Positions 1-7,694 of a stretch of DNA of 64,000 nucleotides are shown one piece after another (the first letter of the stretch is position 1; every line of letters begins with the position of its first letter). A program made the position numbers and the translations under genes. A model generated the notes under the pieces. It was not told the origin of the DNA. It searched no databases and was given only the letters and a program-made list of their open reading frames with translations. The DNA comes from Pseudoduganella violacea (GTDB lineage: Bacteria > Pseudomonadota > Gammaproteobacteria > Burkholderiales > Burkholderiaceae_D): contig NZ_JACHXD010000001.1 in NCBI RefSeq assembly GCF_014191875.1, forward strand, positions 620,001-684,000. The letters run 5' to 3'.

Positions 1-569
1 AAATAGCCGCCGTTGATCCAGCTGCCGTCGCCCTGCGGCTTCTCGCGGAAGCTGTCGATGACGTCGCCGTGCATTTCCACCGCGCCGAAACGGCCGGGCG
101 GCTGCACCGCCGTCATGGTGCCGAGCAGGCCATGCTGCCGATGGAAGGCGATGCTGGCGCCGATATCGATGTCGGCCACGCCGTCGCCGTAGGTGAAGCA
201 GAACGCTTCCTCGTTCTCGACGAAGCGCTGTACGCGTTTCAGGCGGCCGCCGGTCATGCTGCTGTCGCCGGTGTCGACCAGGGTCACGCGCCACGGTTCG
301 GCGTGGCGCTCATGCACTTCCATCGCATTTTTTTGCAGGTCGAAGGTCACGTCCGAGGTGTGAAGGAAGTAGTTGGCGAAGAATTCCTTGATGACGTAAC
401 CCTTGTAGCCGCAGCAGATCACGAAATCGTTGATGCCGTGGGCCGAATAGGATTTCAGGATATGCCAGAGGATCGGCTTGCCGCCGATCTCCACCATCGG
501 CTTCGGTTTGACGGTGGTCTCTTCGCTCAGCCGTGTACCCAATCCGCCGGCCAGAATGACTGCTTTCAT
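1..569 (-). CDS. rfbF: Glucose-1-phosphate cytidylyltransferase (3' end cut off)
   Basis: RfbF makes CDP-glucose from CTP and glucose-1-phosphate, the entry step to CDP-linked 3,6-dideoxy and branched sugars, in the cytoplasm. The protein opens [14 protein letters not shown], the nucleotidyltransferase signature, followed by [25 protein letters not shown] and TYGDGVADI, all typical of RfbF rather than of dTDP-forming RmlA. About 189 of the usual ~255 residues are present; the C-terminus lies beyond base 1. Start is the ATG at 569. It is the last visible gene of a minus-strand cluster, 132 bp after the acetyltransferase gene. A CDP-sugar enzyme beside dTDP-sugar enzymes suggests that more than one unusual sugar is made here. 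Confidence 0.93.
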   Translation of the reverse strand, partial: MKAVILAGGLGTRLSEETTVKPKPMVEIGGKPILWHILKSYSAHGINDFVICCGYKGYVIKEFFANYFLHTSDVTFDLQKNAMEVHERHAEPWRVTLVDTGDSSMTGGRLKRVQRFVENEEAFCFTYGDGVADIDIGASIAFHRQHGLLGTMTAVQPPGRFGAVEMHGDVIDSFREKPQGDGSWINGGY

Positions 570-701
570 ATTATTCTCGATCAGTTAGGTGGTTGCAGTC
601 GCCAGGGTCGCCCTGCAAGCTATTGTAACCCCGCCGTTGTGGGAGAAGAAGCCGATTTGCGCCCCCTTGTCCGGGTATTTCCGCCTTTTGCCACAGCCGT
701 T

Positions 702-1178
702 TCAGGCGGCGGGGGCACCCTCGAGGTAGCGCACCACGCGCGCCGGATTGCCGGTGACCAGGGCATAGGGCGGCACCGAACGGGTGACCACCGCCCCCGC
801 GCCGACCATCGCATGATGGCCGATGGTGACACCGGGCAGGATCACGGCGGCGGCGCCGAGAGAGGCGTGGTCCTCGATGACGGTGGCCGGAAACTGCTCG
901 GGATAGCACTTCGAACGTGGGAATTTATCATTGGTAAACGTCACGTTTGGGCCGATGAAGACATTATTGCCCACGCGCAGGCCATCCCACAGATAGACTC
1001 CGCACTTGACGGTGACGTTGTCGCCGACGACCACATCGTTTTCGATGAAGCAGTGGGCGTTGATATTGCAATTATCGCCAATCACGGCGCCGGCCAGCAC
1101 CACGCTGAACTGCCACACCTGGCTGCTGGCGCCGATCTGCGTGCTGTGCACGTCCGACAGGGGATGGATTCTGGCCAT
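702..1178 (-). CDS. Hexapeptide-repeat sugar N-acetyltransferase (FdtC/QdtC/WbbJ-like)
   Basis: A 158-residue left-handed beta-helix acyltransferase with repeated isoleucine/valine hexads (for example [22 protein letters not shown] and [13 protein letters not shown]) and the closing [12 protein letters not shown] of sugar O- and N-acetyltransferases. In homologous clusters this enzyme acetylates the 3-amino group of dTDP-3-amino-3,6-dideoxyhexose, giving dTDP-Fuc3NAc or dTDP-Qui3NAc. The assignment rests on the two upstream genes, a 3-aminotransferase (12-bp gap) and a 3,4-ketoisomerase. Which epimer is made cannot be told from the sequence, so no symbol is given. Cytoplasmic and probably trimeric, as is known for the fold. 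Confidence 0.85.
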   Translation of the reverse strand: MARIHPLSDVHSTQIGASSQVWQFSVVLAGAVIGDNCNINAHCFIENDVVVGDNVTVKCGVYLWDGLRVGNNVFIGPNVTFTNDKFPRSKCYPEQFPATVIEDHASLGAAAVILPGVTIGHHAMVGAGAVVTRSVPPYALVTGNPARVVRYLEGAPAA

Positions 1179-1190
1179 TGGCGCGCCTCC

Positions 1191-2297
1191 TCAATCCTGC
1201 AGGGCGTGGCGCACCGCGGCCGCCACAGCGTCCACCTGCTCCATGCCCAGGTGCGGGCCGACCGGCAGGCTCAGAACCTCGCGGTGGATCGCTTCGGCGA
1301 TCGGGAAATCGCCTTCCTTGTAACCCAGTTCGGCATAGGCCTGCTGCAGATGCGGGGCGATCGGGTAGTGCACGATGGTGCCGATGCCCTGCTCGGCCAG
1401 GCGCTGGGCCAGCAGGTCGCGCCGCGCGTGGCGCACCACGTACAGGTGCCACACCGGTTCGGCCCAGGCCGGGACGTGCGGCAGGACCAGGCCGGGAATG
1501 CCGGCCAGCAGCTCGCTGTAGCGCGCGGCCTGGGCGCGGCGCAGGGCGTTGCCCTCGTCCAGCGCGTCCAGCTTCACATTCAGCACGGCGGCCTGCATTT
1601 CGTCCAGGCGCGAGTTAAAGCCCTGCACCAGGTTGTGGTACTTCTTCTGCGAGCCGTAATTGCGGTAGGTGCGCAGCAGCTCGGCCAGGGCCGCGTCGTC
1701 GGTGACGATGCCGCCGGCGTCGCCCAGGGCGCCCAGGTTCTTGCCAGGATAGAAGCTGAAGGCGGCGGCGTCGCCCAGCTGGCCGCTGCGCTTGCCGTGG
1801 CACAGGGCGCCATGGGCCTGGGCCGCGTCTTCCACCACTTTCAGCTTGTGCTTGCGCGCGATGGCGGTGATGGCCGGCATATCGGCCGGCTGACCGTACA
1901 GGTGGACGGCGACGATGGCCTTGGTGCGCGGCGTGATGGCCGCTTCGATGCGGGCCGGGTCGATGTTATAGGTCGCCTCCACCGGCTCTACCGGGATCGG
2001 CGTGGCGCCGCACTGGCTGACCGCCAGCCAGGTGGCGATGAAGGTGTTGCTGGGCACGATGACCTCGTCGCCCGGGCCGATGCCGTAGGCGCGCAGGATC
2101 AGCATGATGGCGTCCAGTCCATTGGCCACGCCGATGCCGTGCTGCACGCCGCAATAGGCGGCGAAGCGCCGTTCGAAGTTCTCCACTTCCTGGCCCAGGA
2201 TGTACCAGCCGGAATGCAGCACGCGCTGCAGGGCCGCTTCGAGTTCGGCCTGCTGGCTCAGGTTGATGGCTTTCAGATCGAGAAAGGGAACGCTCAT
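1191..2297 (-). CDS. DegT/DnrJ/EryC1/StrS sugar aminotransferase (FdtB/QdtB-like)
   Basis: PLP-dependent nucleotide-sugar aminotransferase of 368 residues, the normal length for the family. It starts [13 protein letters not shown], has the [22 protein letters not shown] substrate/PLP region, the [11 protein letters not shown] aspartate that contacts the PLP ring, and the Schiff-base lysine in [15 protein letters not shown]. Placed between a ketoisomerase and an acetyltransferase, it most likely transaminates C3 of a dTDP-3-keto-6-deoxyhexose with glutamate as donor. Gaps of 9 and 12 bp to its neighbours support co-transcription. Other SAT-family specificities, such as C4 amination, are possible but fit the context less well. 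Confidence 0.9.
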   Translation of the reverse strand: MSVPFLDLKAINLSQQAELEAALQRVLHSGWYILGQEVENFERRFAAYCGVQHGIGVANGLDAIMLILRAYGIGPGDEVIVPSNTFIATWLAVSQCGATPIPVEPVEATYNIDPARIEAAITPRTKAIVAVHLYGQPADMPAITAIARKHKLKVVEDAAQAHGALCHGKRSGQLGDAAAFSFYPGKNLGALGDAGGIVTDDAALAELLRTYRNYGSQKKYHNLVQGFNSRLDEMQAAVLNVKLDALDEGNALRRAQAARYSELLAGIPGLVLPHVPAWAEPVWHLYVVRHARRDLLAQRLAEQGIGTIVHYPIAPHLQQAYAELGYKEGDFPIAEAIHREVLSLPVGPHLGMEQVDAVAAAVRHALQD

Positions 2298-2306
2298 GGA
2301 TGGCTT

Positions 2307-2741
2307 TCAGCGGGGAGGATGATCGGGATGCTGGCCGCGCGCGACGGCCTGGAATTCATCGTAGTCGTGGAAATAGTCTTTGGGATCGTAGTTGGTCGAG
2401 GCCAGCACCAGGCACACCCCGCCCGACGAAAAATTTTCCACTTCGCGCCACATCATCTTGGGGATGTAGAGGCCGTAGTAGGAACGGTTCAGGTGGATCT
2501 TCTTGCGCCCGAAGCCGTCGTCGACGATCACGTCGAAGCTGCCGGACATGGCGATCATGAACTGCTGCAGTTCGATGTGGCCATGGCCGGCGCGCGTCGA
2601 GCCGCCCGGCACGTCGTACAGGTAGTAGACGCGCTTGATGTCGAAGGGGATCTGCTGCCCGCCTTCGATCACCGACAGATTGCCGCGCGGGTCGGAATGC
2701 TTGGGCAGCTGAATGATCTTGCATTCGTCGAGCAGGGACAT
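2307..2741 (-). CDS. dTDP-4-oxo-6-deoxyglucose 3,4-ketoisomerase, cupin type (FdtA/QdtA-like)
   Basis: A 144-residue cupin (WxcM-like C-terminal family). Recognisable are the HSDPRGNLSVIEGG entry strand, the DIKRVYYLYDVPGG strand, the histidine pair in RAGHGHIELQQF that forms the catalytic pocket, and FDVIVDDG. FdtA and QdtA shift the keto group from C4 to C3 of dTDP-4-keto-6-deoxyglucose and differ in the C4 epimer formed, which cannot be decided by eye. It is followed 9 bp later by the aminotransferase gene and preceded (2-bp gap) by a GT2 gene, so it sits inside the operon. The dTDP-glucose synthase/dehydratase (rmlA/rmlB) it needs are not in the window. Confidence 0.88.
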   Translation of the reverse strand: MSLLDECKIIQLPKHSDPRGNLSVIEGGQQIPFDIKRVYYLYDVPGGSTRAGHGHIELQQFMIAMSGSFDVIVDDGFGRKKIHLNRSYYGLYIPKMMWREVENFSSGGVCLVLASTNYDPKDYFHDYDEFQAVARGQHPDHPPR

Positions 2742-2743
2742 GC

Positions 2744-3622
2744 TTATCCTTTCAGCGGCTGGAGATAGGCCAGGTAGCGCTCGTATGAGCGGCCGATCTG
2801 CTCGAACACGCCGCGCAGCGACAGGTAGACCGCGTGCACCTGTTCCTGCGTGGCCAGCAATTCCTCGGTCGTGACCAGGCCGATTTCATGCGAAGCGTAC
2901 AGCAGGTCGATATAGTCCGAGAAGCAGTAGCCGAAGTTCGGGTTGGCGTTCGGATTGGAATTCGATTGCAGCACCGGATCGCGCCGGAAATAGCTCAGTT
3001 CCTCGTCGATATAGAAGGCCGAGCCGCCCGCCACCAGGTTGAAGTAGGCCGCCACGTCGGCCAGGCCGATGGTGCAGTCGTGCGAGCCGACCTTGAACAG
3101 ATTATGCCAGCCAATCTGCCACAGCTTACTGCGACGGAACATGATGGTGGTGAACTCGCCGATGAAGTTGCGCATGCCCAGGGTCATGCTGCGGTGCAGG
3201 TCGAGGCCGCTCACCATGCCGCTGGCCTCATAGGGGCGGCGCGTTTCCACGCGCTGGTTGCCGGCATCGATGACCTGGGATGCGGAGAACAGCAGCTGCA
3301 CCTCGTCGCGGCCGGCGGCCGCGGCCACCATGCGCTCGACGCAGAAGGGATGCAGCAGGTCGTCGTCGAACAGCGGCTTGATGAAGACACCCTTGGCACC
3401 ATACAGGGCGCCGAGCACATTCGCCTCGCGCAGCACGCTGCTGCGCTGGTAGATCACGCCGGGGAAGCGGGCGCAGATCTCGCGGATTTCCTCGGTCGGG
3501 CAATTGTCGCTGACCAGGATTTCGATATTCGGATACGTCTGGCCGATGGCCGAGCGCAGGCATTGCTCAAAATGGCCTGGCTTGTAGGACGGGATCACGA
3601 TGCTGACTAAGGGTAAGGCCAT
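2744..3622 (-). CDS. Family 2 glycosyltransferase
   Basis: A 292-residue GT-A fold glycosyltransferase. The N-terminus LPLVSIVIPSYKPGHFEQCL, the SAIGQTYPNIEILVSDNCPTEE segment and the metal-binding acidic triplet in KPLFDDDLLHPF are classic GT2 features. No membrane segment or signal peptide is visible, so it should act in the cytoplasm on a nucleotide sugar. It is 2 bp from the ketoisomerase gene. Given the GT41 enzyme upstream, it could extend a protein-linked sugar, but a role in O-antigen or other polysaccharide assembly is equally compatible with the sequence. Confidence 0.85.
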   Translation of the reverse strand: MALPLVSIVIPSYKPGHFEQCLRSAIGQTYPNIEILVSDNCPTEEIREICARFPGVIYQRSSVLREANVLGALYGAKGVFIKPLFDDDLLHPFCVERMVAAAAGRDEVQLLFSASQVIDAGNQRVETRRPYEASGMVSGLDLHRSMTLGMRNFIGEFTTIMFRRSKLWQIGWHNLFKVGSHDCTIGLADVAAYFNLVAGGSAFYIDEELSYFRRDPVLQSNSNPNANPNFGYCFSDYIDLLYASHEIGLVTTEELLATQEQVHAVYLSLRGVFEQIGRSYERYLAYLQPLKG

Positions 3623-3677
3623 ATACCATCCTATGTTTGAAGGCGCGGGGCGCCGGTTGCAGGGCCGCTGGCGGAAC

Positions 3678-4982
3678 TCAGGCCGCTTGCGCGAGGATGA
3701 TGTACTGCCACGGCAGCGCGTCCTGCACCGCGGTGTCGGGATCGCTGCCGCTGGCTTCGGCCAGGGCGCGCAGCGCCGGCAGGAAGGCTTCGCGGCCCGC
3801 TTCTTCGCGGATCACCGGCGTGCCGCCCGCGATGCGAAAGCCTGCCTGCTGGAACATATCAAGAATTGTTCCACGCGTAAACACCCGCACATCAGGTAAA
3901 TCGAGCACCGTGCCGGGCTGGTAGCGCAGGTCGCCCACGGCTAGGCGCGCCTGCATGCTCCAGTGCTGGAAATTGCGCAGCGAAGCGACCACCGTGCCGC
4001 CCGGCTTGAGCTGGCGGCGGATGCGCGCCAGCATGGCCCAGGGGTCGCGCAGGCTGCTCAGCACATCGCCCAGGATCCAGCAGTCGGCGCCGGCCACGTG
4101 GGCGTAGAACTTCTCGTCGGCCTGCTCGATATCGAGGTTGAACACGTAATCGCAGTGCGGGCGCGCCAGATTGGCCTGGACAGGATCGGCTTCCACCCCG
4201 GTGTAGTTGCAGATCGGGTGGGCGGCGCGGTAAGCCTTGGCGAACACGCCGTTGTGGCAGCCCACTTCCACCAGCTTTTGCGCGTCGGCCGGCACGAAGG
4301 CCAGCAGGTGCTGGTCCAGTGTGCTGTCGGCGGCCGGCAGATCGTAATGGTAGCCGCCGGTGCGGATCACCGTGCCCTGCCAGGTGTGGCGGATGTAATG
4401 GCGGCCGGTCTCGGGGCCGAAATCGTCCTTGACCCAGTCCATATGCTTGAGCAGGTGGGCCTTGCCCGCCTGGTGCAGGGCTAGCATGGTTTGCACCAGT
4501 GGCGCGCCGTGCTTGATCGGCAGCGGCCATTGGCGCACCACATCGATATTGACCAGCATGCAGGCGGGGTGCAGATAGGCCACGGCGCCGTCTTCGGGCC
4601 GGTCGTAACCCTGTTCATTGACCTGCTGGATGCCGCCGGCGCCCCACATCTCGGGCGTCAGCCCGCTCTGCAGCGATTCGATCATGCCGCCGTTGACGAT
4701 CTCCACGTCCGAATCGAGGAACAGCACCTGGCCTTCCAGTCCCAGATTCTGGATAGCCCAGGACATGCCGGGGCCGTGGTGGATGTTGTAGCCGAAGGCG
4801 ATGAATTCCACGTTGGGGAAGGACACGGCGATGGCCTTGATCTGCAGCGCGATGTCGGGATTGGAGCCGTCGATCACATACACCTTGTTGGCATAGAACT
4901 GGCGGAAAGTGCGCAGCAGCCTTTCGATCAGGTCGGGCGAATTGTAGGACACCGTGATGACTGGGATGTGGGCGGTACTCAT
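3678..4982 (-). CDS. GT2-like glycosyltransferase fused to a SAM-dependent methyltransferase
   Basis: Start is the ATG giving MSTAHIPVITVSYNSPD; the longer reading frame upstream is a shadow of the GT41 gene. Residues 1 to ~215 are a GT-A domain with the metal-binding LFLDSDVEI motif. Residues ~240 to 400 are a class I methyltransferase with motif I VEVGCHNGVFAKAYR, an acidic ribose-binding region (YTGVEADP) and WILGDVLSSLRDPW followed by LKPGGTVVASL. The C-terminal tail DPDTAVQDALPWQYIILAQ closely matches the tail of the neighbouring GT41 protein (DPELAVQDALPYQYLV), so the two genes share a duplicated C-terminal module. It probably transfers a sugar and methylates it or a neighbouring sugar. 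Confidence 0.82.
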   Translation of the reverse strand: MSTAHIPVITVSYNSPDLIERLLRTFRQFYANKVYVIDGSNPDIALQIKAIAVSFPNVEFIAFGYNIHHGPGMSWAIQNLGLEGQVLFLDSDVEIVNGGMIESLQSGLTPEMWGAGGIQQVNEQGYDRPEDGAVAYLHPACMLVNIDVVRQWPLPIKHGAPLVQTMLALHQAGKAHLLKHMDWVKDDFGPETGRHYIRHTWQGTVIRTGGYHYDLPAADSTLDQHLLAFVPADAQKLVEVGCHNGVFAKAYRAAHPICNYTGVEADPVQANLARPHCDYVFNLDIEQADEKFYAHVAGADCWILGDVLSSLRDPWAMLARIRRQLKPGGTVVASLRNFQHWSMQARLAVGDLRYQPGTVLDLPDVRVFTRGTILDMFQQAGFRIAGGTPVIREEAGREAFLPALRALAEASGSDPDTAVQDALPWQYIILAQAA

Positions 4983-5011
4983 GGGCGAGGTTTCCTTTGG
5001 ATGTCCTGGGT

Positions 5012-7525
5012 TCAGGCGGCGACGGCGCGCACCAGATATTGATAGGGCAGGGCGTCCTGCACCGCCAGTTCCGGATCGGCGCCGCTGGCGATGGCCATCT
5101 GGCGGATCGCCGTCAGCATCGCTTCCGGCGGCGCGTGCAGGGTGACGGTATTCATGTCCACCACATTGAAGCCGCATTCGCGCAGCATCAGGGCCAGGGT
5201 GCTGCGCGTGAACCAGTGCAGGTTGGCGCGGTTGAGCAGGCCGTTGTCCTGGTATTGCAGGTTGCCGCTGGCCAGGCAGGATTGCAGCGCCCAGTTCTGC
5301 GCGTTCGAGACGCAGGCCACCACTTCCACCGGGCCGGTGGCGTGCCGGCGCAGATTGCGCAGCATGGTCCACGGGTCGCGCAGGCGTTCCAGCGTGTCGG
5401 GGAAGACCCAGAACTGGGTCGCGCCCAGCTGGCGCCAGGCGGCATCGTCGAGCTGCTCGGCGTCGGCCGCCAGCACTTCGCTGCTCCATGGCGTGTCCGG
5501 CGCGGCCAGGCTGACGCTGGTGTAGCGCGCCTGCGGATTGGCCGAGCGGTAGGCTTGCGCCAGTACGCCGTTGCCGATTTCGGCCACGCTGTGCAGGCCG
5601 TTGCGCAGCATGCGCAGCATGCCTGCGTGCTGTACCGGCATGTTTTCCGGGGCCGGCACGGCGCCGGGCGCCGCTTCGTCCTGCAGCGGCACGCCGGCCG
5701 GGCGCGGAATCACGCTGGCGTACAGGTCTTCCAGGTCGCGCACGAAGCGCGGCGTGTCGAACAGCGGGCTGCTGGCGCGCGTGGCCAGCAGGCGCTGGCG
5801 CAGCGCCGCCAGTTCGGCGCGGTTGCCGGCCAGGGCCACGGCGCGCTCTTCGTAGTCATGCAGTTCGTGCGTCACCAGTTCCGGCAGGCCCATGGCATGC
5901 AGCAGGCTGCCGGCCATGCGCGCGCTGAAGGTGCGCCCGGCGCAGGTCAGCACCGGCAGGCCGGCCCACAGCGCGTCGCTGGCGGTGGTGCCGGCGTTGA
6001 ACGGCGCGGTGTCGAGGAAGAGGTCGGCCAGCTGGAAGCGTGCCAGGTAATCGGCCGGCGCCACGCGGCCGGCGAACAGCAGGCGCTCGCGCGCCACGCC
6101 GCGGCTTTCCGCTTCGCGCAGCAGGTTGGCGCGGGTTTCCTCGGTATCGGCCACCATCCACAGCACGCTATCGGGCACGCGCTGCAGGATGCGCATCCAG
6201 GCCGAGAACACGTCCGGCGTGAATTTGTAGTTGTTGTTGAAGGAGCAGAAGATGAACTGGTCTTCCGGCAGGCCGTTGGCGGCCTTGGTCGGCGTGGCGC
6301 CAATGGCGCGCTGGCGGTCGTTGATCTGGAAGGTGTGCGGCATGTGCAGCGGCTTTTCCGTGAAATACGGTTCCAGCTCGGGCGGCAGCACAAAGGGATC
6401 GGCGATCACGTAATCGACGCCGGGAATCGCGGTCGGGCCGGGGAAGCCGAGCCAGGTGGCTTGCACCGGGGCCGGACGGTAGGCCAGGATGCCGGGGCGC
6501 GCGCCCAGGGTCAGGCCGTGCAGGTCGACCAGCAGGTCGATCTCGTGGCGGCGGATGCAGTGCGCCGCTTCCTCGTCGGTCATGGCGTCGATGCGGATGT
6601 AGTGGTCCATGGCGCCGACCACGCGCGCGCGCAGCGGGCTGCCGTCCTCGCGGCTCCAGCTGAAGGCGTAGACTTCGACGCGGCTGCGGTCGTGCAGCTC
6701 GTACAGCTCGGCGGTCAGGATCGACACCGCGTGCGAGCAGAAGTCCGAGGACAGGTAGCCGATGCGCATGCGCTTGTGCGGATAGCCGGTGCCGTCGGTC
6801 AGCGGCGCCACATTGCTTTTGACTTTTTCGTCGATGAAGCGGCGCGCGGCGGCCAGCTGTTCGGCCGGATCGGGCGAAGCGCTGAGCATGGCCAGGGCCG
6901 AGGTGGAGCGTTTCAATTCGTCCGGTCCCAGGTTCGGCAGGCCCGCGTACACCGGCCATTCGCATAGCTTCTGGCGCAGATGGACCCAGTGCGTGATGAC
7001 GTTGGGCTGCTGCGGATTGAGTTCCAGGCTGCGGCGCAGCATCTGCTCGGCTTCCGGCAGCAGCTTGCGGATTTCCAGCAGGCGGCCCAGATTGTTCAGG
7101 GTCTGCTGGTGCAGGGCGGGCTGGGTGGCGATGTCGGGCTGCACTTCGCGCAGGATGGCGCGCCAGACGTCGAGCGATTCGTCGGGGCGGCCCAGGCGTT
7201 CGAGCAGGGAACCCAGGTTCAGGCGCGCTTCGACGAAGTTGGGATTGAGGGCGATGGCCTGGCGGTAAGCCTGTTCGGCGCCGGCCTCGTCGCGCTGGTC
7301 GCCCAGGGTCACGGCCAGGTTGAAACAGACCGCGTAGGACAGTGGCGAGCGGGTCTTGTCCAGCCACAGGCGGTACAGGGCGCTCGCCTCCTGCGGCGCG
7401 CCGCGCGCCACCAGTTCCTGGGCCGCCTGGAACAGTTCGCCGATCGGCAGCACGCCCCGGCTTGCCTGCTTCAGCACGGCTTGGTGGGAAGCGGGAAGAG
7501 AGGCGGAGCTGGCTGAAACGGTCAT
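5012..7525 (-). CDS. TPR-containing SPINDLY/OGT-type (GT41) O-GlcNAc transferase with C-terminal methyltransferase-like domain
   Basis: 837 residues from the ATG at 7525 (MTVSASSASLPASHQ). Residues ~20-260 hold TPR-like helical repeats. Residues ~290-620 are the GT41 catalytic domain: RIGYLSSDFCSHAV, LLVDLHGLTLGARPGIL, RPAPVQATWLGFPGP and the nucleotide-sugar loop NAGTTASDALWAGLPVLT. Known bacterial GT41 enzymes glycosylate Ser/Thr of proteins in the cytoplasm (for example flagellins) with UDP-GlcNAc-type donors. The last ~190 residues resemble a class I methyltransferase with an eroded motif I (SVAEIGNGVLAQAY) and match the C-terminus of the next gene's product. It lies 170 bp downstream of the giant octapeptide-repeat gene on the same strand; I infer that protein is the substrate. 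Confidence 0.88.
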   Translation of the reverse strand: MTVSASSASLPASHQAVLKQASRGVLPIGELFQAAQELVARGAPQEASALYRLWLDKTRSPLSYAVCFNLAVTLGDQRDEAGAEQAYRQAIALNPNFVEARLNLGSLLERLGRPDESLDVWRAILREVQPDIATQPALHQQTLNNLGRLLEIRKLLPEAEQMLRRSLELNPQQPNVITHWVHLRQKLCEWPVYAGLPNLGPDELKRSTSALAMLSASPDPAEQLAAARRFIDEKVKSNVAPLTDGTGYPHKRMRIGYLSSDFCSHAVSILTAELYELHDRSRVEVYAFSWSREDGSPLRARVVGAMDHYIRIDAMTDEEAAHCIRRHEIDLLVDLHGLTLGARPGILAYRPAPVQATWLGFPGPTAIPGVDYVIADPFVLPPELEPYFTEKPLHMPHTFQINDRQRAIGATPTKAANGLPEDQFIFCSFNNNYKFTPDVFSAWMRILQRVPDSVLWMVADTEETRANLLREAESRGVARERLLFAGRVAPADYLARFQLADLFLDTAPFNAGTTASDALWAGLPVLTCAGRTFSARMAGSLLHAMGLPELVTHELHDYEERAVALAGNRAELAALRQRLLATRASSPLFDTPRFVRDLEDLYASVIPRPAGVPLQDEAAPGAVPAPENMPVQHAGMLRMLRNGLHSVAEIGNGVLAQAYRSANPQARYTSVSLAAPDTPWSSEVLAADAEQLDDAAWRQLGATQFWVFPDTLERLRDPWTMLRNLRRHATGPVEVVACVSNAQNWALQSCLASGNLQYQDNGLLNRANLHWFTRSTLALMLRECGFNVVDMNTVTLHAPPEAMLTAIRQMAIASGADPELAVQDALPYQYLVRAVAA

Positions 7526-7654
7526 CTTGTTCTTTCGCTGAAAACGGCCCGGCGGCCGACGGGCGTAGAAGGCGTAATCATACCCTGTTGCGAGGGGGGA
7601 AACGGGGGATATTGTGGCCTTGAAGCAACTGATCGGCGCCGCCGCCAACCCGGC

Positions 7655-7679
7655 CCGCGCGCGGACGGACCGCGCGCGG
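7655..7679 (-). terminator. Strong GC hairpin between the repeat-protein gene and the GT41 gene
   Basis: Two perfect copies of the self-complementary decamer CCGCGCGCGG (7655-7664 and 7670-7679) flank a 5-nt spacer, giving a 10-bp GC-only stem. It begins 16 nt after the stop codon of the minus-strand repeat-protein gene. No T-tract follows, so it is not a classical intrinsic terminator. It more likely slows polymerase, protects the upstream mRNA 3' end, or cuts expression of the downstream enzymes relative to the abundant upstream protein. Confidence 0.5.
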
Positions 7680-7694
7680 TGGGCGGGGATGGAC

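Noticed and set aside
69..2768. 899-residue plus-strand open frame over the sugar genes
   Set aside because: Antisense shadow of rfbF, the acetyltransferase, aminotransferase and ketoisomerase genes, all of which have clear family motifs.
4983..5489. N-terminal extension of the GT2-methyltransferase protein
   Set aside because: The extra 169 residues are Arg/Ala-rich and overlap the GT41 gene in another frame; the conserved GT2 start is at 4982.
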